DNA of 64,000 nt, taken from assembly GCF_004785685.1 (NCBI RefSeq), contig NZ_SRPF01000005.1, positions 1-64,000 on the forward strand, read 5' to 3'. Source of the stretch: Marinobacter confluentis. GTDB taxonomy: Bacteria; Pseudomonadota; Gammaproteobacteria; Pseudomonadales; Oleiphilaceae. A program made the translations under genes and the position numbers. Below, piece after piece: positions 20,001 to 29,415 of this stretch (the stretch's first letter is position 1; the number at the start of each line of letters is the position of its first letter). The notes beneath the pieces are model-generated. The model made no database searches. It had not been told where the DNA came from and saw only the letters and a list, made by a program, of their open reading frames with translations.

Positions 20001-21755
20001 GGCCCTAAGATCATCAAGAGAATCCAGCCCCGATAGGTTAGAAACGCTACCAAGCTCATCCCTATCAAGCGATGCCGAACTGCTGTTGAAATTGATAACG
20101 TTCAGCGGGGCACAATACAGGTCTTCCGAAACAGTGTCCTGCCAGGGCTGACTTTTCAACCCTGTTAAGCGGTCATCCCCTTCGAAAGTGAAATCTCCTG
20201 TTGGACTCTGGCCTGCAAAATACCGGATCGCCTCGAGGAAGATCTCGGACTGAGGATTACCCCAACTTGCACATCGACCATCAGCAATATCTTCAAGGCT
20301 GAGATTGAAAGTACAGCTCTCAGGGCTCTGAGAATAGGTTCCTGCGTTATCGTAACCAAACATTCTCAGCAAATTCAGCGAATCCACTATACCGCCAGTT
20401 GTCGGCGGCGAACTGAATCTACCATCCGTCTCTGCCGCCACTTCGTCAGTAAATGCGGACACATTTTTCCTTACCACACCGCCTGACTTGTTCTTGAGGT
20501 AACTACCGCTTAGCAAGCCAAACAGGATTTCCTCATCGTCACCGTATTGCTGAAGCAGACCTACCGGCTTGTAGTTCCCGTCTGGGTATTGCTTACAGCG
20601 CTCTTCGTGAATAAGCGTTGGATCACAAACCTCAACACGAACGTTATAGTCCGCTTGACCAAGTGACACAGCCGTTTTATTCGGGTTTCGGTCATTGGCG
20701 GCAAATTCGGTGAGGCCTATGTTATTGCCGTTAGTGGCACTCTTTTCACTGCTCCAGGTACACTGCCAGCGTTCGTTGGCATTCCACAGACTGTAATTAC
20801 CACTGGCGACACTCATTCTTGGCGGCTTGGTGTCTGGCACCCTTTCGCCACCGCTGAGCCGCGAGTTCATGGTTGTGTTGCAAAATGAGACCCCACTCCT
20901 GGAGAGGTTTACAATCGTCCAGTTTGCTGACGTATTAACACCGGTATTCGCTCCCTGAACCTGAACCGCGATGACATTTGTCAAATCATTTTCACTACTT
21001 ATTCGGCCAAGCATGACTGGCGTCGTGCCTGGATCGCTGATATCGGGCCGGGTGCTCCCCTTGTAAGCCAGAACCTGATCCCCAATCTGAACAGAGTTGA
21101 AAAAGATCGACTGATTGCTGTCGAGCACAAATAATTTATCTCCATTGCCGACAGTCACGGAAGACGAGCTTGTAGACACCACTTCCTCTGGTTTGGCAAA
21201 TGGCGTCAACTTGGGCAGATCGCTACCATTGTAATATCTGACCCAGGAGTGAGCGTCGGTAGGAAAATAGGCGCGCTCAAGAACAGTCAGAGATGAAGAG
21301 TCTGTTCGACGAAACCCACCAAACAGAATTTTGCGAACAACGTCCATTCGGGACATCGTCAGATAATTAAGAAAATTTCCACTCCAGGCGCCACTGACGG
21401 TATCACAGTACTTATTGCTCGTGATCGCCTCCGGCTGAAAGCGCCCCAGAGAAGTATCGTAGTCATAGCACTTGTAACTATCGAAATAGCCATAATAGTC
21501 ATTTGAGTGTTTGTAAGTCTGATCTGCAGCGCCATCGCCATCAAGGTCGAGGTAATCAGGGTAGGCCTCAAAAAACAGCTGATGGTCGTTGGAAAGCGAG
21601 AGCATTACCTGAGGTTCAACACCCTGGGTCAGGAACAGCGGCGCCTGTGATATATTGGCGTTCGCCGCCGAGGCAGCAGTCAACCAGAGTAGACCAGCGA
21701 CAAGTCCGCCGGCGATGCGCTTACCATAGCTGGATGGAACAGATTGATTAACCAT
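17055..21755 (-). CDS. pilY1: Type IV pilus tip-associated protein PilY1
   Basis: Large secreted protein of 1566 residues that primes pilus assembly with the minor pilins and acts as tip adhesin and mechanosensor in Pseudomonas. It has a signal peptide (cleavage near residue 30-33) and a C-terminal PilY1 beta-propeller (about 1050-1500). Calcium-binding-type loops occur at residues 70-78 (DLDGDGAAD), near 850 (DADGDGLPD), near 1259 (DLDNDRIVD, the classic PilY1 site) and near 1484 (DINNDNKFD). The N-terminal region resembles other PilY1 proteins but shows no DxSxS metal motif. I start at the ATG at 21755, with GAGGAA 7 nt upstream; 13 earlier codons begin with GTG and overlap pilX. Confidence 0.93.
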   Translation of the reverse strand: MVNQSVPSSYGKRIAGGLVAGLLWLTAASAANANISQAPLFLTQGVEPQVMLSLSNDHQLFFEAYPDYLDLDGDGAADQTYKHSNDYYGYFDSYKCYDYDTSLGRFQPEAITSNKYCDTVSGAWSGNFLNYLTMSRMDVVRKILFGGFRRTDSSSLTVLERAYFPTDAHSWVRYYNGSDLPKLTPFAKPEEVVSTSSSSVTVGNGDKLFVLDSNQSIFFNSVQIGDQVLAYKGSTRPDISDPGTTPVMLGRISSENDLTNVIAVQVQGANTGVNTSANWTIVNLSRSGVSFCNTTMNSRLSGGERVPDTKPPRMSVASGNYSLWNANERWQCTWSSEKSATNGNNIGLTEFAANDRNPNKTAVSLGQADYNVRVEVCDPTLIHEERCKQYPDGNYKPVGLLQQYGDDEEILFGLLSGSYLKNKSGGVVRKNVSAFTDEVAAETDGRFSSPPTTGGIVDSLNLLRMFGYDNAGTYSQSPESCTFNLSLEDIADGRCASWGNPQSEIFLEAIRYFAGQSPTGDFTFEGDDRLTGLKSQPWQDTVSEDLYCAPLNVINFNSSSASLDRDELGSVSNLSGLDSLDDLRAIVGEIGSAEGINGNDWFVGATSSETNQLCTSKTVGTLAEVAGLCPEAPRLSAGYDAAGIANHAYTTDLRPGITGDQFVKTFAVSLAPAVPRIDIRKPGSDEVAVTILPACRNQTSGGNCALVDFKVVRQDVENGTGLFLVNWEDSEQGGDYDQDMYGTIRYEITDSELTVTTDVAGQSTPFILGFGYVLNGTTKNGFHAHSGINNFTYSDPGVTSCSGCQSSNGETSHTYTLSSSETSEGLLESPMFYAAKWGGYDKQADFPSDPASWDADGDGLPDNYYFAIDPSKLATDLELVFADILRSSSAAASVAASSSSLSTDTAVYQASFNSENWSGDLRAFSIEDDGSVSETFDWSAAAMLDNLTAGDIEDRNIITNQSLSTADQVAGELLSTTGNAFEWDALDDAQRLSLRQNLDGSEASESIGELRLEYLRGDRSNERTLTNTSGIFRERDSRLGDIINSNPQFVHQQNFGYGGLDAVSAFSTVGDYNAFRATTAYQERPPLVVVGANDGMLHGFNASSGEDGGKELFAYIPSEIIPNLAELTEQDYAHRYYVDGSPRVADAWLGTSLGWRTLAVGATGAGGGSIFALDVTDPENMTADQFLWEFSHPDLGRTLQQPAIVPMPNGEFAVVVSSGFFDTAPAGGGKIWLLNASSGRPFRTFDLPDSGQLGSPLAVDLDNDRIVDRIYVGDSEGQVWRIDTEGTNASQWDAPNGLKSGSDLIPLFTAPAGQPITAPLTSAFNEKGEHMVFFGTGSFIRQGDNVVGEDPDVQAFYGIVDDDEASGTLTVSDLLQQEILTRVTQVEIAGEEEGETEIVNVGLTAVSANQITNQKGWYLNLEWETDLGGPGPEGERVTARALVRGDRVIFTSLIPSADACAAGGTSWLYELDTFSGSRLSYSVFDINNDNKFDEGDFIEIVIEGETVRIPASGFNPEVGIINTPTVLIDPESGDERKVFTGSSGQIISVPEAGSISRGRQNWEQIR

Positions 21756-21790
21756 CACAAAATTCCTCTTCAAGGGTATTGCCTGTTGCG

Positions 21791-22321
21791 TCACTGAGAC
21801 CGGTAAACACTGGTGAGGACAACGGTAGTGCTATCCGAACCGCCGGTCCCCAGCGCTGTAATTCTGTAAAACGGCGGCGGCGGAACTGCGGTTCCTGCTT
21901 CCGTTTCCGTGCCTGCTGGCTGAAATGTATTTATCTGTTCTATGTAGTAAGTCGGCTGAGCCGCAACTCCCGGAAAACTTCCACCATAGGTTATCGATCC
22001 ATTTCCGGCCGTGGTTGTTCGGGTACGCCAGTCAGGATGGTCGTCACTGGTGACCTGGTAGAAGCCATTATTATTGTTGTAAATCTGGTTGGGATTGTTC
22101 CGAACGAAATCCTCGGCTTCCCTCAGAGCTGCCTCAGCAGCCTGGAACGCCAGGTCCCTGTCACGCAAATTGCCTGTCATGCGCTCCTGAAGGATGGTTC
22201 CCTGCATCCCTCCCACCGCTACCAGCGTCAGCAACAGAAGCATGATCAGGGAAACGAGCAAAACGCTACCTTGCTGACGCTTTCCCAACAAACTGTTGTG
22301 GTCCGAACGAGTTTCCAACAT
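21791..22321 (-). CDS. pilX: Type IV pilus minor pilin PilX
   Basis: A 176-residue pseudopilin with the PilX N-terminal domain: Gly18 followed by the hydrophobic stretch SVLLVSLIMLLLLTLVAVGG, then the motif QERMTGNLRDRDLAFQAAEAALREAE in which helix residues are strongly conserved in the family. Position +5 of the mature protein is Val, not Glu. The start is the ATG at 22321, 4 nt after the pilW stop; 39 upstream in-frame codons overlap pilW and are not pilin-like. It belongs to the minor pilin operon. Confidence 0.88.
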   Translation of the reverse strand: MLETRSDHNSLLGKRQQGSVLLVSLIMLLLLTLVAVGGMQGTILQERMTGNLRDRDLAFQAAEAALREAEDFVRNNPNQIYNNNNGFYQVTSDDHPDWRTRTTTAGNGSITYGGSFPGVAAQPTYYIEQINTFQPAGTETEAGTAVPPPPFYRITALGTGGSDSTTVVLTSVYRSQ

Positions 22322-22325
22322 TGAT

Positions 22326-23432
22326 CTACTCCAACCTGTTCCGAATACCAACGGTAGACATGCCCACGACCCGGGACCGTCTGTCTGACTGGGTCGTGAT
22401 TTCTGTGCCGGCGAGATTGAATTCCCGGGCTTCTGCAACGTCGGTGATGAAGTCGCCCGTGCGATATAGCAGTGCCATACGCACGCTTACCACGTTGTCC
22501 CAGTTGGTTACATTTTCCGCTGTAACATAGGAGTCAGCTGCCGCCTCAACGCCACTGGCGACACCGTAAAGAATCTGCATGTTCTCTACGCCCTCGGCCA
22601 ACTCAACGGCGCCACTGGTGTCACCTGCGTCCAGGCGCTCACGAAACAGTGCAGGTTCACCGCTCGCGCCCTCACCTATAAAATAGGCTGCGCTTTTGAA
22701 CAGATAAATCGACGCATCATCGTCATAATCTCCGTTGAACTTTTCGTTCACTGGCGTTTTGTTACCCGGGGCGTTTCCAGAGCCCTTGGTAAGCGTGTCA
22801 CCGGATTGGTTGGTTTTCTGGAAAAGATCCCCACCGCTGCAATCCCCCGCGATGACAAGCAGGATCGTATCCTGGTCAATATCAACATTACCCGTTGTGC
22901 CGAGAGTATTGGCGGCCGCACTCGGATTGATATCCAGCTCAACCGGCGACCTCTCACCAGAATTCACAATAAAAAAGTCTGTGCCCGGTAACATCTGATC
23001 TTCAATCTGGTCCGGAATAGCATCACCGCTTCCGTTGCTCCAGCTACCAGTGCCAGCGGTAAGCGATGTAATCTCAAACTCCTCGCCGAGTCCGGTATCT
23101 CCAGCTTCCCATCCGATAATTGCCCCACCGCCATATGAAATTTCGTCGTAATCATCATCGGTTTCATCGAGCTGATTAAACGGCTCACCGATCAAACAAC
23201 CGAAATGACCGGCCATTCGAGCATCATACTGAAGGGTACCCAGCGTGAACCGGATATTCTCCTGGGTCTTGCCGAGGGAATCGCTCAGGCGATAAGTCTG
23301 ACTTGATCCGAGAAAAACCTGAACCACCCCAAGGGTCAATATCAGGCCAAGCGCTAAGGCAATTAGAAGTTCGATCAGCGACAAGCCTGTCTGCATTTGC
23401 CGTGCCCTGGGATTACAGTTCAAGAACCTCAT
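22326..23432 (-). CDS. pilW: Type IV pilus minor pilin PilW
   Basis: A 368-residue minor pilin. The predicted peptidase site is Gly16/Leu17, with mature start LSLIELLIALALGLILTLGV and Glu at +5, followed by a large globular domain with the PilW region (ENIRFTLGTLQYDARMAGHFGC). Leu at +1 instead of Phe is unusual for major pilins but seen in minor ones. GGAGG lies 7 nt before the ATG, which overlaps the pilV stop in an ATGA junction. Confidence 0.9.
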   Translation of the reverse strand: MRFLNCNPRARQMQTGLSLIELLIALALGLILTLGVVQVFLGSSQTYRLSDSLGKTQENIRFTLGTLQYDARMAGHFGCLIGEPFNQLDETDDDYDEISYGGGAIIGWEAGDTGLGEEFEITSLTAGTGSWSNGSGDAIPDQIEDQMLPGTDFFIVNSGERSPVELDINPSAAANTLGTTGNVDIDQDTILLVIAGDCSGGDLFQKTNQSGDTLTKGSGNAPGNKTPVNEKFNGDYDDDASIYLFKSAAYFIGEGASGEPALFRERLDAGDTSGAVELAEGVENMQILYGVASGVEAAADSYVTAENVTNWDNVVSVRMALLYRTGDFITDVAEAREFNLAGTEITTQSDRRSRVVGMSTVGIRNRLE

Positions 23433-23923
23433 AACGTTACCTCCAGGGTGAACTCGCCTTCGTCCAGATCATCGACTTCCTCACGCGGACTCCAGGTAAT
23501 GTCAACGGTAACCACATCCCCGTTGACCGCAATCTCCCCGTTACCACCAGGTAGCAGGCAGGCAAGGGCATTGCGCCATTCGTCGAGATCATCGTCCACA
23601 ATATCGGCGTTGGTAATGGCGAAATCCGAATCGCAGTCAACGGCATCCGGATCAGTCAGGACATAAGACGTCCTGTTCGGTCGGTTCGCACGGATTCTTT
23701 CGACGATATCTTCCGCCAGAAATATTGCCTGTGTCCGAGCCTGGCTTCCCGTTGTCTGTTGGAGGCTAGTGGTTTGCAGCGATGCCATACCCAGCAGGCC
23801 AATTGCGAGAATCAGAAGGGCAACCAGTATTTCAATAAGGCCGAAACCTTTATGTCTGCTAGTCGGAAATGCCTCGGCGCGCCTGGGGGCGATAAAATGA
23901 CGTGGCACAGGATGGCGGCTCAT
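23429..23923 (-). CDS. pilV: Type IV pilus minor pilin PilV
   Basis: A 164-residue minor pilin with a rather long leader; cleavage is predicted at Gly26/Phe27, giving FGLIEILVALLILAIGLLGM with Glu at +5. The PilV-family features that follow are QTTSLQQTTGSQARTQAIFL and EDIVERIRANR. The ATG at 23923 has GGGAG 7 nt upstream and overlaps the fimU stop (ATGA); a TTG two codons upstream is less likely. Confidence 0.88.
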   Translation of the reverse strand: MSRHPVPRHFIAPRRAEAFPTSRHKGFGLIEILVALLILAIGLLGMASLQTTSLQQTTGSQARTQAIFLAEDIVERIRANRPNRTSYVLTDPDAVDCDSDFAITNADIVDDDLDEWRNALACLLPGGNGEIAVNGDVVTVDITWSPREEVDDLDEGEFTLEVTL

Positions 23924-24405
23924 GCACAATCTCCCTTCTGAATGGAACCACGCCCAGAAAGACTCACGCTGATTGTGCGGGTTTTATCGGTTTCGCCAGA
24001 CTCGCAGTTACTTGGTTCAATGCTCAAATTAAAAGTCGTGTTGGTCATTTCACCGCGGGCGTTGAACGTAAGGGTGTTCGCTGAACCGGAATAATCAAGC
24101 TCGTCGCCCGCATCAAACTGCCGCAGGATATCTGTGCCCGTGCAGGCTGCACCAAGGTGCACACACCAACCCTCATCAAAGCCACCAGTCTTCGCGCTCA
24201 GCGAAACATCATCGCCAATACGAACGGCTTCACTCCGGGCAAAGCTCATTGCCGAGTATATGCGGTTGGATTCCGTGGCCAGGCGATTATTCTCGATTAT
24301 CTGCTGAAACGAAGGTACCGCTACGGTCGCAACAATGGCCAGAACGGCGACGACCACCATCAGCTCAATAATCGTAAAACCTCTGTGGGCATTTCGGTCA
24401 ATCAT
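23920..24405 (-). CDS. fimU: Type IV pilus minor pilin FimU (GspH/FimT family)
   Basis: First gene of the minor pilin operon, 161 residues. Peptidase site Gly9/Phe10 and mature start FTIIELMVVVAVLAIVATVA with Glu at +5. The GspH-type domain continues with NNRLATESNRIYSAMSFARSEA, and cysteines near the end could form a disulfide. AGGA sits 7 nt before the ATG. Position directly before pilV and after ispH matches fimU in Pseudomonas; the related fimT lies at the other end of this cluster. Confidence 0.88.
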   Translation of the reverse strand: MIDRNAHRGFTIIELMVVVAVLAIVATVAVPSFQQIIENNRLATESNRIYSAMSFARSEAVRIGDDVSLSAKTGGFDEGWCVHLGAACTGTDILRQFDAGDELDYSGSANTLTFNARGEMTNTTFNLSIEPSNCESGETDKTRTISVSLSGRGSIQKGDCA

Positions 24406-24564
24406 GACAACTTCCTAAATTTACCTTAATGAAGCATAGAAGAGCACAGCAACTGATACGAGGGCACAGCGACGAGCGGCAAAAGGAGGGAGACAAGCGG
24501 CGCAAACAGGCAGGAGATTGTGACCGGGATCAAGCTTTACGGAAAATCAACGACGAATCAAAGC

Positions 24565-24589
24565 AAAAAAATCAAAGGCAGCGGCCCTT
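24565..24589 (-). terminator. Terminator after ispH
   Basis: Minus strand: AAGGGC-CGCT-GCCTTT stem (one G-T pair), then GA and seven T residues. It lies 9 bp after the ispH stop and separates the murJ-to-ispH operon from fimU. Between it and fimU (24406-24564) I could not identify a confident promoter. Confidence 0.6.
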
Positions 24590-24597
24590 GCGAGAAG

Positions 24598-25551
24598 TCA
24601 GGAAACCTCCACCGCCTCAATCCTGAGCTCTTTCGGCATAGAGAACACAATGTTCTCTTCCCGCCCAGCAATCTCCTCAGGCAGGTCACCGCCGAGCTCA
24701 CGCAGCCGGGAAATCACATCATTCACCAGCACCTCGGGGGCGGAGGCGCCTGCAGTTACGCCAACGGACTGCTTGCCCTCCAGCCACTGGGGTTCAATCT
24801 GGGAAGCCTGGTCAATCAGGTAAGCAGGGGTGCCCATTCTCTCCGCCAGCTCACGCAGGCGGTTGGAGTTGGAGCTGTTGGGGGAGCCAACGACCAGCAT
24901 CAGGTCACAATCGCCGGCTAGCTGCTTCACCGCATCCTGACGGTTCTGGGTGGCGTAGCAGATGTCGTCTTTGCGGGGGCCCTGGATTTCAGGGAAGTTC
25001 GCCCTGAGGGCGTCGATCACCCGGGCAGTGTCATCCATGGACAGGGTGGTCTGGGTGACGTAAGACAGTTTGGCGGGGTCTTTAACCGCCAGCGCCGCCA
25101 CGTCTTTTTCATCCTCAACCAGATAGATCTCACCACCGTTCGAATGGTCATACTGCCCCATGGTGCCTTCTACCTCCGGATGGCCATGGTGGCCGATCAG
25201 GATGCATTCGCGGCCTTCGCGGCTGTACTTCATCACTTCCAGGTGAACCTTGGTGACCAGAGGGCAGGTGGCGTCGAACACTTTCAGGCCACGGCGCGCC
25301 GCCTCTTTCTGCACTGCCTGGGATACACCATGGGCGCTGAAGATCACCAGTTTGTCGTCCGGCACTTCTTCCAGTTCATCCACGAAGATGGCGCCGCGTT
25401 CACGCAGGTTATCCACCACAAACTTGTTGTGCACAACCTCGTGGCGCACGTAGATGGGCGCGCCAAACACGTCCAGGGCACGGTTCACGATCTCGATGGC
25501 GCGGTCGACACCGGCACAGAAACCACGGGGATTGGCGAGTCTGATCTGCAT
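24598..25551 (-). CDS. ispH: 4-hydroxy-3-methylbut-2-enyl diphosphate reductase
   Basis: Last enzyme of the MEP isoprenoid pathway; an iron-sulfur enzyme yielding IPP and DMAPP. The three cluster cysteines are visible: Cys12 in [10 protein letters not shown], the one in [10 protein letters not shown] and the one in [11 protein letters not shown]. The active-site region [11 protein letters not shown] is also present. Start at the ATG at 25551 (317 residues) with AGGG 8 nt upstream; the TTG two codons earlier is less likely. The old name is lytB. Confidence 0.96.
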   Translation of the reverse strand: MQIRLANPRGFCAGVDRAIEIVNRALDVFGAPIYVRHEVVHNKFVVDNLRERGAIFVDELEEVPDDKLVIFSAHGVSQAVQKEAARRGLKVFDATCPLVTKVHLEVMKYSREGRECILIGHHGHPEVEGTMGQYDHSNGGEIYLVEDEKDVAALAVKDPAKLSYVTQTTLSMDDTARVIDALRANFPEIQGPRKDDICYATQNRQDAVKQLAGDCDLMLVVGSPNSSNSNRLRELAERMGTPAYLIDQASQIEPQWLEGKQSVGVTAGASAPEVLVNDVISRLRELGGDLPEEIAGREENIVFSMPKELRIEAVEVS

Positions 25552-25574
25552 AAACAATGCCCTGCAATATTGCC

Positions 25575-26027
25575 CTAGTGCGCAGCCCCGACGGGCTCCA
25601 CATCAATGATTTCAACGTCAAACGTCAGTGTACGCCCCGCCAGAGGGTGATTAAAGTCCACTTCGACTTCGTCACCCTCAACCCGGCTGACCACACCGGG
25701 CAGTTCGCTCTGGCGCGCATCGGCGAAGGAGATCATCACGCCTTTCTCCAGCACCATGTCCGGGCTGAATTCCCTGCGCTTGAAGGTCTGAACGTTGCTG
25801 GGGTTGTGCTGGCCAAAGGCCTTTTCCGGCGGCACCTGGAAGCTGTTGCTCTCCCCTGCCTTCATGCCCATCAGGTAGGCCTCGAAGTTCTCAGGAAGAT
25901 TTTCATCCCCGATTTCCAGGGTAGCCGGGGCTTTATCGAAGGTGGAGTCAATCACCTCGCCGTCGCTGAACTTTAGGGCGAAGTGCAAGGTGACTCGTGT
26001 TTGCTGGTCTATGGGAAGTTCTTTCAT
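25575..26027 (-). CDS. fkpB: FKBP-type peptidyl-prolyl cis-trans isomerase, SlpA/FkpB type
   Basis: A 150-residue FKBP of the SlyD/SlpA class: FKBP strands ([19 protein letters not shown]) with an inserted 'insert-in-flap' domain containing [17 protein letters not shown], and no His-rich tail as in SlyD. It is thought to help cytosolic protein folding. It lies between lspA and ispH in the ileS-lspA-fkpB-ispH order seen in E. coli. Confidence 0.92.
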   Translation of the reverse strand: MKELPIDQQTRVTLHFALKFSDGEVIDSTFDKAPATLEIGDENLPENFEAYLMGMKAGESNSFQVPPEKAFGQHNPSNVQTFKRREFSPDMVLEKGVMISFADARQSELPGVVSRVEGDEVEVDFNHPLAGRTLTFDVEIIDVEPVGAAH

Positions 26028-26047
26028 CTTGCCTGCTCCGGGTCCGG

Positions 26048-26554
26048 TCAGTCCGCTTTATCCTGTGACTCAGCGGGCTTGCGGAATATATCGAGAATCA
26101 TCATGCCGGCGCCGATGGTGATGGCGGTATCGGCAATATTGAAGGCGGGGAAGTGGTAGTCGTTCCAGTAGAAATGCAGGAAATCCACTACGTAGCCGTG
26201 AACAACGCGGTCGTAAACGTTGCCCAGGGCGCCGCCGAGTATCAATACGATGGCAATGGCCGACCAGGTTTCATCCGGCTTCAGGGATTTCAGCCAGCGA
26301 AACAGTATCACGCTGACCACCGCCGCCAGGGTGACAAAGAACCACCGTTGCCAGCCAGACTCACCTGCCAGAAAGCTGAAGGCGGCCCCGGTGTTGTGCA
26401 GCAGCGTGAAGTTGAAGCTGGGCATCACTGGCACCGGCACCGCATAGGTCAGCATGGCCGTGGCCATGGCCTTGGTGCCCAGATCCAGTACGATGACCAG
26501 ACCCGCCAGCCAAAGCCAGCGAAGTTTGGAACCCTGCGCTTCATTCTGGCTCAT
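26048..26554 (-). CDS. lspA: Lipoprotein signal peptidase (signal peptidase II)
   Basis: Inner-membrane aspartyl protease that removes the signal peptide of lipidated prolipoproteins. It has four hydrophobic segments in 168 residues, and both catalytic Asp motifs: [10 protein letters not shown] and [11 protein letters not shown]. Start at the ATG at 26554, with GGAG 6 nt upstream; the 38 open codons before it overlap ileS. The gap to ileS is 25 bp. Two likely substrates, BamD and the DUF2057 lipoprotein, are encoded elsewhere in the window. Confidence 0.95.
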   Translation of the reverse strand: MSQNEAQGSKLRWLWLAGLVIVLDLGTKAMATAMLTYAVPVPVMPSFNFTLLHNTGAAFSFLAGESGWQRWFFVTLAAVVSVILFRWLKSLKPDETWSAIAIVLILGGALGNVYDRVVHGYVVDFLHFYWNDYHFPAFNIADTAITIGAGMMILDIFRKPAESQDKAD

Positions 26555-26579
26555 TACAGACTCCGGCGAACTCTGAACA

Positions 26580-29399
26580 TCAGGCAAATGAACGCGCCTC
26601 ACCCTCGCCTTCCACGTTGGTAACGCAGCGGCCACACAGGTCGCTGTAATGCTCATTCTGGCCCACATCCGCGCGGTGGTGCCAGCAGCGCTCGCACTTG
26701 TCGTGGGCCGCAGGAATAACCTTCACTTTCAGGCCTTCGTGGGTCGTCTGCTCGGCATCACCAGCATCAGCCAGTAGTTTCACCGTAGCTTCTGAAGTAA
26801 TCAGCACGAAACGAAGCTCTTCACCCAGATGGTTCAGGTCTTTCGCCAGATCGCCATCACAGAACAGGGTCACTTCCGAACTCAGGGAGCCCTTGATTTC
26901 GCCACGGCTGCGGGCCTCTTCCAGGCACTTATTCACCGCTTCCTTCACCGCGTGAATACGGCCCCAGTAGTCACGGCCCAATTCAGCGTTATCCGGCAGC
27001 GCCGTCAGGCCTTCATACCAGGTTTCATAGAACACCGTATCGCCGCGTTGGCCGGGCAAGTGCTGCCAGATTTCGTCGGCGGTGAAGCTCAGAATCGGAG
27101 CAATCCAGCGAACCAGGGCTTCCGCTACGTGATAGAGCGCCGTCTGGCAGGAACGCCTTTCACGGCTGTCCGCCTGGGTGGTGTACTGGCGGTCCTTGAT
27201 GATGTCCAGGTAGAAACCACCGAGGGTTGCTTCGCAGAAGCTGTACACCTTCTGATAGATCTTAAGGAAGGCGTAGTTCTGGAAATCCTCGTGCAGCTCT
27301 TTCTGAAGTTGCAGGGCCTTGTCCACCATCCAGCGGTCCAGGGCGATCATGTCGTCCGGCGCCAGTGCGTGCTGTTTGGGGTCGAATCCGGTCAGATTGC
27401 TGAGCAGGAAGCGGGCGGTGTTGCGAATCCGGCGATAACCGTCTGCGGTCTGCTTGAGGATGTCCTTGGACACCGTCATCTCGCCGCTGTAGTCGGTGGC
27501 CGATACCCACAGGCGAAGAATGTCCGCGCCTAGCTCGTTCATGACTTCCTGGGGCGCAATCACATTACCCAGGGACTTGGACATCTTGCGGCCCTTGCCA
27601 TCAACGGTAAAACCATGAGTCAGCACTTCTTTATAGGGCGCAACACCGTTCATCGCGATGGAGGTTTTCAGAGACGACTGGAACCAACCGCGATGCTGGT
27701 CTGAACCTTCCAGATAAAGATCCGCCGGAAACTGGCCCAGCTCAGGGCGCGGGCGCAACACGGATTCGTGGGTCACCCCGGAATCAAACCAGACGTCCAG
27801 AGTGTCTGTTACCTTTTCATACTGCTCGGCGTCGCTGCCCAGAAGCTCTTTGGCATCCATGTCGTACCAGGCATCGATACCGCCCTTCTCGATCTGCTTC
27901 GCGGCTGCCTCGATCAGGTTCTGGGTGTCCGGGTGCAACTCCTGGGTTTCCTTATGGATAAACAGGGTAATTGGCACGCCCCAGGTCCGCTGGCGGGACA
28001 CGCACCAGTCCGGAGACTGTTTGAACATTGCTTCAATGCGGTTCTGGCCCCAGCCAGGGATCCAGCGCACGCCCTTGATGGCTTCCAGGGCATCATTACG
28101 CAGGTTTTCCTTGTCCATGCTGATAAACCACTGGGGCGTGGCGCGGTAGATCAGCGGCGTTTTGGTCCGCCAGCAGTGTGGATAGCTGTGGCTGAATTTC
28201 TCTGCGCGCACCAGCTTGCCTTCCCGCTCCAGTGCTGAACACACCGGGTCGTCCGCCTTGTAGACGTGAACCCCGGCAAATTCGCCAGCAGCCTGGGTGT
28301 AGGTGCCGTCAGCCTTGACCAGACTGATGGTGCCAATGCCATTTGCCTTGCCCACTTCAAAGTCTTCCATGCCGTGATCCGGCGCGGTATGAACCACACC
28401 GGTACCGGCGTCGGTAGACACATGGTCGCCCAGAATCAGCGGAACCTGCTTGTCGAAAACCGGGTGCTGCAGGGCCAGCTTGTCCAGCTTCTCGCCAATG
28501 ACGGTCGCCAGTACTTCAAAATTCTCGACGCCCCAGCGGGCCATGATGTCGTCGACCATTTCCGCGGCCACGATCAGGCGTTCCGGGCCGTTACCGGCGT
28601 CTGTCTGAACCAGCGCGTATTCCAGCTCGGGGTGGATCGACACGGCCTGGTTAGCGGGGATGGTCCAGGGGGTGGTGGTCCAGATCACTACCGAGACATC
28701 ACCCTGCCCTTCGCTGGTACTGAACAGGTCCAGTACCTTTTTCTGGTCAACCGCAGTAAAGCGCACGTCGATCTGCACCGAAACCTTGTCCTGATACTCC
28801 ACTTCGGCTTCCGCCAGCGCAGATTGGCCAACCACGCTCCAGTAAACCGGCTTGAAACCACGTACCAGATGACCCTTGGCGACAATCTTGCCAAGCGCCC
28901 GAACAATACCGGCCTCCACTTTCGGGTCCATGGTCAGGTAGGGCTTGTCCCACTCACCCATCACGCCCAGGCGAATAAAGTCCTCTTTCTGCCCGGCGAT
29001 CTGTTTGGTGGCGTAGTCGCGACAAGCCTGGCGGAAGGTCTTAAAGTCTACTTTTACTCCAGCCTTACCGATTTCCTGTTCCACCTTGTGCTCAATGGGC
29101 AGGCCATGGCAGTCCCAGCCCGGCACGTAGGGCGCGTCATAGCCCATGAAGCTGCGGGACTTTACGATCATGTCCTTGAGAATCTTGTTGACCGCGTGAC
29201 CAATGTGAATGCTGCCGTTGGCATAGGGAGGACCATCGTGAAGAATGAACTTCTCCCGGCCTTCGCGCTGCTTGCGCAGGTTGCCGTAGACATCCAGATC
29301 CTGCCAGTGCTTGAGCATGTCCGGCTCGCGCTTGGCAAGGTTACCGCGCATGGGAAAGGCGGTGTCAGGCAGATTCAGAGTGTGCTTGTAATCGCTCAT
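26580..29399 (-). CDS. ileS: Isoleucyl-tRNA synthetase
   Basis: Charges tRNA-Ile. Class I synthetase of 939 residues with HIGH motif ([12 protein letters not shown]), an editing domain in the middle (with [11 protein letters not shown]), KMSKS motif ([10 protein letters not shown]), and a C-terminal zinc site CERCWHH...CGRCV. This is the bacterial form sensitive to mupirocin. The start is the ATG at 29399 (MSDYKHTL); 23 earlier open codons overlap the ribF end. It lies between ribF and lspA, the order also seen in E. coli. Confidence 0.97.
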   Translation of the reverse strand: MSDYKHTLNLPDTAFPMRGNLAKREPDMLKHWQDLDVYGNLRKQREGREKFILHDGPPYANGSIHIGHAVNKILKDMIVKSRSFMGYDAPYVPGWDCHGLPIEHKVEQEIGKAGVKVDFKTFRQACRDYATKQIAGQKEDFIRLGVMGEWDKPYLTMDPKVEAGIVRALGKIVAKGHLVRGFKPVYWSVVGQSALAEAEVEYQDKVSVQIDVRFTAVDQKKVLDLFSTSEGQGDVSVVIWTTTPWTIPANQAVSIHPELEYALVQTDAGNGPERLIVAAEMVDDIMARWGVENFEVLATVIGEKLDKLALQHPVFDKQVPLILGDHVSTDAGTGVVHTAPDHGMEDFEVGKANGIGTISLVKADGTYTQAAGEFAGVHVYKADDPVCSALEREGKLVRAEKFSHSYPHCWRTKTPLIYRATPQWFISMDKENLRNDALEAIKGVRWIPGWGQNRIEAMFKQSPDWCVSRQRTWGVPITLFIHKETQELHPDTQNLIEAAAKQIEKGGIDAWYDMDAKELLGSDAEQYEKVTDTLDVWFDSGVTHESVLRPRPELGQFPADLYLEGSDQHRGWFQSSLKTSIAMNGVAPYKEVLTHGFTVDGKGRKMSKSLGNVIAPQEVMNELGADILRLWVSATDYSGEMTVSKDILKQTADGYRRIRNTARFLLSNLTGFDPKQHALAPDDMIALDRWMVDKALQLQKELHEDFQNYAFLKIYQKVYSFCEATLGGFYLDIIKDRQYTTQADSRERRSCQTALYHVAEALVRWIAPILSFTADEIWQHLPGQRGDTVFYETWYEGLTALPDNAELGRDYWGRIHAVKEAVNKCLEEARSRGEIKGSLSSEVTLFCDGDLAKDLNHLGEELRFVLITSEATVKLLADAGDAEQTTHEGLKVKVIPAAHDKCERCWHHRADVGQNEHYSDLCGRCVTNVEGEGEARSFA

Positions 29400-29415
29400 G
29401 GTCGTTGTGGGTAAC

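Noticed and set aside
26555..26668. Longer LspA start inside ileS
   Set aside because: The extra 38 residues overlap ileS coding sequence; a good GGAG precedes the later ATG.
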